Origin: Bacillota bacterium
Lineage (GTDB): Bacteria > Bacillota > Clostridia > Lachnospirales > Lachnospiraceae
Direction of reading: 5' to 3'
DNA: 56,622 bases
Assembly: GCA_023439125.1 (NCBI GenBank)
Contig: JAEXOU010000020.1
Coordinates: 1-56,622, forward strand
In this document: one piece after another, positions 52,374 through 56,622 of the stretch
How the letters are laid out: each line of letters starts with the position of its first letter
Position numbering within the stretch: the first letter of the stretch is position 1
Notes under the pieces: model-generated
Seen by the model: the letters and a program-made list of their open reading frames with translations, nothing else
Told to the model about the DNA's origin: nothing
Databases searched by the model: none
Position numbers and translations under genes: made by a program

Positions 52374-53081
52374 TCATTTAAGTATTTTTGTTGCTTTAAT
52401 TAAGCAAATATTATGTGGTACATCAAGTAATTTAAAAATATTATACTGCTCCTCAGATAAAAATAGTGAAGTTGTACGTTCATGAGTGCATACAGAAAGA
52501 ATGAGACTATTATCTGAATAAAAAGCAGGGTCTTCTAATGTGTCGATATTATCAAATTCAAAGTAATTAAATAAATCACTCGAATTCATCAAACAATTTA
52601 TGATAGGGTCGGTCAATTTAAAATCATAAACTTTATATAAGCCTCCAATCGTGCAATGAGACTCAAATGTAAACTTGCTATCTTGGTAGGCTTCCTTCGG
52701 CAAAGATAGTGTTTCTTTCGTATGAGTACTCTTATCTTGACTATTTTTATTTTTTTTATGGTCTATCACATATTGTTTCAAATCATTTTTAAGCTCATTA
52801 AATTGTATTAAGTCATATTGATGTAGTCTGTCAAAATAATCCGACACCTCTTTTTCAGTCTGATATGTATTTAATAACTTACTTTTGTAATCTAAATCTA
52901 AAGCAAACTGGTCTCTCCTGTTTTCATCTGCACATCGGTAATAATCAAAAAAATCACTGTAAGCATTTATATACTCTTGTGTAGATAAATTGTAATTAGC
53001 CAAGTTTATTGCAATTGTAATCTTTGTACATATTGAACTACAAAATTGTATAATTTTCTTGGCATGTATTTGCGATTTCAT
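52374..53081 (-). CDS. Hypothetical protein, no recognised family
   Basis: 235 residues, AT-rich codons. Rich in Tyr, Asp and Asn (DFFDYYRCADENRRDQFALDLDYK, DLFNYFEFDNIDTLEDPAFYS), with a Lys/Ser-rich linker near the middle (DHKKNKNSQDKSTHTKETLS). The C-terminal half looks like a mixed alpha/beta domain ending VCTHERTTSLFLSEEQYNIFKLL. No membrane segment or signal peptide. The ribosome binding site is poor. Function unknown. Confidence 0.6.
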   Translation of the reverse strand: MKSQIHAKKIIQFCSSICTKITIAINLANYNLSTQEYINAYSDFFDYYRCADENRRDQFALDLDYKSKLLNTYQTEKEVSDYFDRLHQYDLIQFNELKNDLKQYVIDHKKNKNSQDKSTHTKETLSLPKEAYQDSKFTFESHCTIGGLYKVYDFKLTDPIINCLMNSSDLFNYFEFDNIDTLEDPAFYSDNSLILSVCTHERTTSLFLSEEQYNIFKLLDVPHNICLIKATKILK

Positions 53082-53248
53082 GATATTCGGCTCAATAAAT
53101 AGTGTAATAATAACATAGACCTCCCATTCATGTTAAATTATTAAACAGACTTTACTACACCTTCAAAAACAACAACCAACTCTATTCCAATGATAAAACT
53201 CTCTTAAATCTTACTTCACATCTAATGTGATCTGGCTAGTAAAACATA

Positions 53249-53992
53249 TCACCTTATCTCCAAAATAATAGATTCGCCATTCTTGCATATCTGCTTCTGG
53301 CATCCATCTTTGATACTATATGCTTCTCCAGATAAAGTTTCAATACCATTATCAATCACAATATAACTTCCATCATTCAAAGCTAAAAGCTCATGCCCCA
53401 TACTATCAGCATATGTAATATCCTCAATCACCCGAAGTCCATCAAGAATATCTTCTTTGAGACTTTGAAAATGTGGAAATATATTAACTTTAGTCAAACC
53501 AAGTCCAGAAATCCAACGTTGATAATTAGGGTCAATCGCTTCCCCTTCCAATTCTGGACCAGCATACACAATCTCCGCACAATTCATAGAACCTGCACTC
53601 CATGCAATAACAATCCCACTATAGCTTTCTATTTTTTCTTTTAAACTTAATTTCTGGATGAATGCATTTTGTGTTGGAACATGTCCACCAATCAAAATAA
53701 TTACATCCATCTCGCCTAAACGTTTTACAATTTCTTCATTTCTATCATCACACATTTCAAAGGATGAGAGACTTAAACCACTCATCGGAAATGCTTCTTT
53801 TAAACAATTATATACACTATCATTACTATCATAGTTATTAGGAGAAGCACAAATCATCATTACCTTCGCATTTTCTTTCCAAATTGACTTAATTCTATTT
53901 AACAGACCGTTTTCTTCAATTAAAGTTGATGGTATCCATTTCCCGTTTACTTTAATTGAACCTCCAAGTGAACTTGTTAATATTGCCTTCAT
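53249..53992 (-). CDS. Peptidase S51 (dipeptidase E-like) / type 1 glutamine-amidotransferase-like protein
   Basis: 247 residues. LIGGHVPTQNAFIQKL and IVIAWSAGSMN (Ser132 in the WSAG elbow, the S51 nucleophile) are diagnostic of PepE-like peptidases, which release N-terminal Asp dipeptides. NIFPHFQS supplies a likely catalytic His. An AAGGAG site precedes the ATG by eight bases. It may degrade small peptides or be an uncharacterised relative. Convergence or partner genes not evident. Confidence 0.85.
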   Translation of the reverse strand: MKAILTSSLGGSIKVNGKWIPSTLIEENGLLNRIKSIWKENAKVMMICASPNNYDSNDSVYNCLKEAFPMSGLSLSSFEMCDDRNEEIVKRLGEMDVIILIGGHVPTQNAFIQKLSLKEKIESYSGIVIAWSAGSMNCAEIVYAGPELEGEAIDPNYQRWISGLGLTKVNIFPHFQSLKEDILDGLRVIEDITYADSMGHELLALNDGSYIVIDNGIETLSGEAYSIKDGCQKQICKNGESIILEIR

Positions 53993-54089
53993 AGACCATA
54001 CTCCTTTTTAGTAGATTGCAATTTACAGTTGGGTAAGAATTAATTACCTTCGTATAATGCTTAATAGTAGTAATTACTCCACACTGAAA

Positions 54090-55049
54090 TTATTTTGAAA
54101 GCGCTTCACATTCACGTCTCAAATGATATAACGATTCTTTTCGTTCTGTTTCATCAATATTTTTATCGTATAAAAGCGCCTGTGCGAAAGCACATATATC
54201 CTCAATTCTACGCCTAGTTTGGTAAAATTCTAGGACTTCAAGGTTTATTTCAAAATCCGTATGTATTGTTTGATATATTTTCATAAATTCATCGGAACAG
54301 TTGTGCCAAAATAGATTTCCAATAAAAGCGAATAAGTCAGCTTCAGGTGGAGCCAGTTTCATACCTTCCCAATCAATCAAAATGAGCCTATCGGATTGCA
54401 TTAAGTTCCATCCGTGAACATCAGTATGACACAAAACAAAAGGTAATGTTTCTTTAGTAAGTTTAGCTGACAGTTTTTCAACTTTGTCTATGTTTATCAA
54501 AAGTATTTCTATAAACTGCTTTAAAATAGTTTCTGTTTCATTAGTTTGAGTCTGACCCAAGGAAACGAGGATTTCTTTCAATTCCCTGCAAAATGGAACA
54601 GCAAAATCCTCTGTAATTGAGCTTGTAGCAATGGGGATTTCAGCACCATAGTTGTGTAGCTGTGCTAGGATTTCTGCAATTTCTTTTATCTGCTGGCTAG
54701 ACATTGTTTTTTTACCTAAAGTATATCCTTCGATGTATGGGAAAAGCAGGTAAATACATTTCTCGTCCTCATACTTATATTCACCACTATTTGAGAGAAT
54801 GGGACAGATAATTCGATTTTTAAGTTCTGTGTTATTGTTAAGCCATACGACGATAGGCATATAGGTATCAATCGCCGCTGTCCATATTTGGGTAGAAGCT
54901 TTCTTCTTATCGTATACTTTAAGAAAGAATATCCCATCATTGGTTTCCACTTTAAATGCTTTAGCAGACCACCCACCTTCCAGTTCGGAAAAATTGATAA
55001 GTGATTTATTATAATGCTCATTAAGTAACTTAGAAATTAGTTTTGTCAT
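54090..55049 (-). CDS. APH-family phosphotransferase (APH(9)-like)
   Basis: 319 residues. Kinase-like fold: N-terminal ELEGGWSAKAFKVETNDGIFFLKVYDK with the ATP Lys, the catalytic loop LCHTDVHGWNLM (Asp near residue 210) and LIDWEGMKLAPPEADL as the DFG-like metal site. WEG..APPEADLF resembles spectinomycin/choline-type APH enzymes. It probably phosphorylates an aminoglycoside-like or alcohol substrate, but resistance is not proven. Ribosome binding site GGGAGGG. Starts 13 bp after a second phosphotransferase gene, so the two form one unit. Confidence 0.82.
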   Translation of the reverse strand: MTKLISKLLNEHYNKSLINFSELEGGWSAKAFKVETNDGIFFLKVYDKKKASTQIWTAAIDTYMPIVVWLNNNTELKNRIICPILSNSGEYKYEDEKCIYLLFPYIEGYTLGKKTMSSQQIKEIAEILAQLHNYGAEIPIATSSITEDFAVPFCRELKEILVSLGQTQTNETETILKQFIEILLINIDKVEKLSAKLTKETLPFVLCHTDVHGWNLMQSDRLILIDWEGMKLAPPEADLFAFIGNLFWHNCSDEFMKIYQTIHTDFEINLEVLEFYQTRRRIEDICAFAQALLYDKNIDETERKESLYHLRRECEALSK

Positions 55050-55062
55050 TAAACCCTCCCGA

Positions 55063-55998
55063 TTATTTAAAAAACATAAGAGCCTTTACCAAAACCTTAT
55101 TTGCAAACGATGCGTAATACTCTGTTTCAGCATCGTGATGGTCGAATGCCCTTCTAACTTTATCAAAAGCATTCAATAGCATTACCGAATAAATATCCTT
55201 TTTCATACTGTTAAGTTCCCCGCGTGTAATACCATAACCGTCAATAAAACTTTGAATCATACTGTCGCTCGGTTCACGCCCTTTCACAGTTTCACCAAAG
55301 ATATAGGTAAAATCAAAAAATGGAACAGCGTGGGCAACAGCACAACCGTAATCAAGCAACGTAACAATATTATTTTTACTGACAAGTGTATTCTTTCGTG
55401 ATAAATCACCGTGATTAAATCCGATTTTATAATTACACTGCTTAATGTAATTAAAAATTTTATGGATAACAATCAAATTGCTTTCGGTATAAACACCTAA
55501 GGATAATAAATAATCGTCAGGGGTCAACTGCTCAATGTTGTAATTAACCTGCTTAGTAAGTGTTGAGTTAAACTGACTAGCAAAAACACCGTCATGCTCA
55601 TCAGTTAGCTCTGAGCCGAAACCTGAAACTGGAAGTGAATGCAGTTTCCTTGCATACTCACCAATATAAAACCAAACTTCTTCTGGATTATCATTATCTA
55701 ATCCGTTTGTTCCATCAATATATGTTTGAATCATAAAAGACATAGATTCGCTTTTACCTATGTGAAGAACCTGTGGCGTTGGTATACCGAGCTTTACAGC
55801 CTGCTCCATACACCACTTTTCTTTCTGATACTCTGAAAGGATGTCTTCTTCCCGTGCTCTAATAATATATTTTGAATCCACTGTTTCCGCTAAAAATGTT
55901 CTATTCATAAAACCTTTGCCAATGATTTCGGTTATTTTGAGTATCTCATCACTAATAAACGGATTAATAATCATTGACAATAACTTATCATCTAGCAA
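55063..55998 (-). CDS. APH-family phosphotransferase (APH(4)/APH(7'')-like)
   Basis: 311 residues from a TTG at 55998, seven bases after AGGAGG. ATP Lys in FLAETVDSKYIIRAREED, the catalytic loop GFNHGDLSRKNTLV (about residue 196-209) and LLDYGCAVAHAVPFFD as metal motif. Hygromycin-type relatives read HGDLSxxNLLV..LIDWG. The motif Tyr in place of Trp in DYG is a small departure. First gene of a pair with the APH at 54090. Its upstream region matches that of the GNAT at 52228. Confidence 0.82.
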   Translation of the reverse strand: MLDDKLLSMIINPFISDEILKITEIIGKGFMNRTFLAETVDSKYIIRAREEDILSEYQKEKWCMEQAVKLGIPTPQVLHIGKSESMSFMIQTYIDGTNGLDNDNPEEVWFYIGEYARKLHSLPVSGFGSELTDEHDGVFASQFNSTLTKQVNYNIEQLTPDDYLLSLGVYTESNLIVIHKIFNYIKQCNYKIGFNHGDLSRKNTLVSKNNIVTLLDYGCAVAHAVPFFDFTYIFGETVKGREPSDSMIQSFIDGYGITRGELNSMKKDIYSVMLLNAFDKVRRAFDHHDAETEYYASFANKVLVKALMFFK

Positions 55999-55999
55999 T

Positions 56000-56110
56000 G
56001 TATTGCCTCCTGTATATAATTAACCAAACTACAAATTCTGCTATTAATTTCTAAAATCATATTATCATATTGTATAAAATAAATAAACTAAATTTTCCAA
56101 AAGCTTGTGT
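56000..56110 (-). repeat. Upstream block B, similar to block at 52229-52350
   Basis: See block A. The shared words are in the same order and spacing relative to the start codon, with estimated similarity around 65-70 percent by eye over 100 bp. Confidence 0.5.
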
Positions 56111-56497
56111 ACACCAACTTTAGAGTGTATTCTCTACACTTCCGTATTACAATGCAAAGTCCAATTCGGAGAAGGTGGAATCAAAGCAACGATGCTCCAT
56201 GCTGCGCGAGCGACTGACTGCAAGAGCAGTAACCTATTGGCTTAGTAAATATTGCAGAGATGCAGGAGTTACATACAAAAGTCCTCATTGTACAAGAAGG
56301 ACAGCTGCAAGCCGTTTGAGTACGGAAGGAATGCCACTTGATAAGATTCGGGTAATTCTCGGACAGATCGATGAAAGTACTACTCTTTGTTATATTTACA
56401 ATCCCACTACAGAACAAGAGAGCCTTAATATCATGAATGAGGCTCTGAAAAATGGAAGCAAAAAGAACTTAAAAAGTAGTGCACATATCAGCGCAAC

Positions 56498-56528
56498 AAA
56501 AAATCCCTTGAAAATCAAGGGATTTTTT
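56498..56528. terminator. Palindrome AAAATCCCTTGA..TCAAGGGATTTT with T-run
   Basis: A 12-bp perfect stem around a short loop, with A and T flanks, inside the integrase open frame and directly before the attachment-like repeat. It is probably the element's integrase terminator. Confidence 0.7.
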
Positions 56529-56549
56529 AAGCACGAGACGGGATTCGAA
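56529..56549. repeat. 21-bp copy of the tRNA-Gly 3' end (attachment-core-like)
   Basis: AAGCACGAGACGGGATTCGA and one more base exactly match 3707-3727, which is the T arm and acceptor end of tRNA-Gly, in the same orientation. The sequence then diverges (TTCTATCC instead of CCCGCG). Confidence 0.85.
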
Positions 56550-56622
56550 TTCTATCCCCTCGAAATAATATTGATAGAAAGGGACTTTCCAGCACATCCA
56601 ATTTTAACGTACTCAAGAGGGT

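Larger units (their letters stand above)
56165..56622 (+). pseudogene. Tyrosine recombinase/integrase, 5'-truncated; frame runs through a tRNA-Gly fragment
   Basis: Plus-strand frame reads LTARAVTYWLSKYCRDAGVT, SPHCTRRTAASRL (the HxxR active-site box), then PLDKIRVILGQIDESTTLCYIYNP with Tyr in the last box. The second catalytic His of LGH is Gln here. The N-terminal part with the first active Arg is absent. The open frame continues without a stop through a terminator-like palindrome (56498-56528), encoding NPLKIKGFF, and through the tRNA-Gly 3' end copy, encoding HETGFEF. It is open at the window edge. Integrase genes ending at their tRNA attachment site are usual, so it is a relic of a tRNA-Gly-targeting element. 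Confidence 0.75.

Noticed and set aside
3709..56549. A 52.8-kb genomic island bounded by the tRNA-Gly repeat
   Set aside because: The intact tRNA body lies inside the interval next to the left copy, so excision would remove it. Core genes (proC, serine dehydratase, opp) lie within. The orientation is wrong for a standard tRNA-integrated island.

Overview
The window looks like a chromosomal segment of a low-GC Firmicute, most likely a Lachnospiraceae/Clostridium-cluster-XIVa anaerobe of the Lachnoclostridium phytofermentans type (inference). Support: AT-rich DNA, strong GGAGG ribosome binding sites, frequent GTG/TTG starts, a T-box leader, a single-chain iron-sulfur serine dehydratase, a LplABC-type sugar ABC importer and dense intrinsic terminators. 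No species-specific marker proves it.

Layout. 1-3.7 kb is a mobile-DNA graveyard: a frameshifted IS30-type transposase, a decayed MobV-type relaxase, a decayed unidentified gene, and one intact island gene, a nucleotidyl-cyclase-like protein with its own promoter. It ends at tRNA-Gly(GCC). 3.9-16.9 kb holds proC, an L-serine dehydratase, tspO, a heterodimeric ABC exporter with a divergent XRE regulator, a DUF5071 protein, a VOC protein, a T-box-controlled short alanyl-tRNA synthetase and a MATE transporter. Copies of a palindromic intergenic repeat lie among them. 17.4-21.5 kb is a minus-strand operon of response regulator, ABC ATPase, ABC permease and histidine kinase (lantibiotic/peptide sensing-and-immunity style), with a Nudix gene behind it. 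21.7-22.05 kb is a cold-shock gene with a consensus promoter and a terminator-like hairpin in its leader. 22.3-28 kb is a complete oligopeptide importer (oppBCDFA). 28.5-32.3 kb is an oligosaccharide ABC importer without its ATPase, as is usual for that family.

32.6-56 kb is an accessory region, nearly all on the minus strand. It is made of single small genes: four GNAT acetyltransferases, two APH-type phosphotransferases in tandem, several P-loop kinases, an amino-acid kinase, a metallophosphoesterase, DJ-1, PhzF, a serine-hydrolase homologue with Cys at the nucleophile position, a HAD/uridine-kinase fusion, two GrpB copies from a local duplication, lipoproteins, and broken gene pieces. The only plus-strand operon (49.6-51.3 kb) is a TetR regulator under its own perfect palindrome, a flavodoxin-like protein and an HXXEE membrane protein. 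The window ends in a 5'-truncated tyrosine recombinase whose reading frame runs through a 21-bp copy of the tRNA-Gly 3' end.

How the genes work together: proC and the serine dehydratase serve amino-acid metabolism, and the Opp and Lpl systems import peptides and sugars. The ABC exporter, MATE, two-component/ABC immunity operon, APH pair and GNATs look like a toxin/antibiotic-handling set. I found no CRISPR array, prophage or rRNA. The most novel points are the cyclase-like gene beside the tRNA, the mini-AlaRS under T-box control, the cold-shock leader attenuator, the Cys-for-Ser hydrolase, the A8-tract start of a lipoprotein, and the palindromic repeat families.
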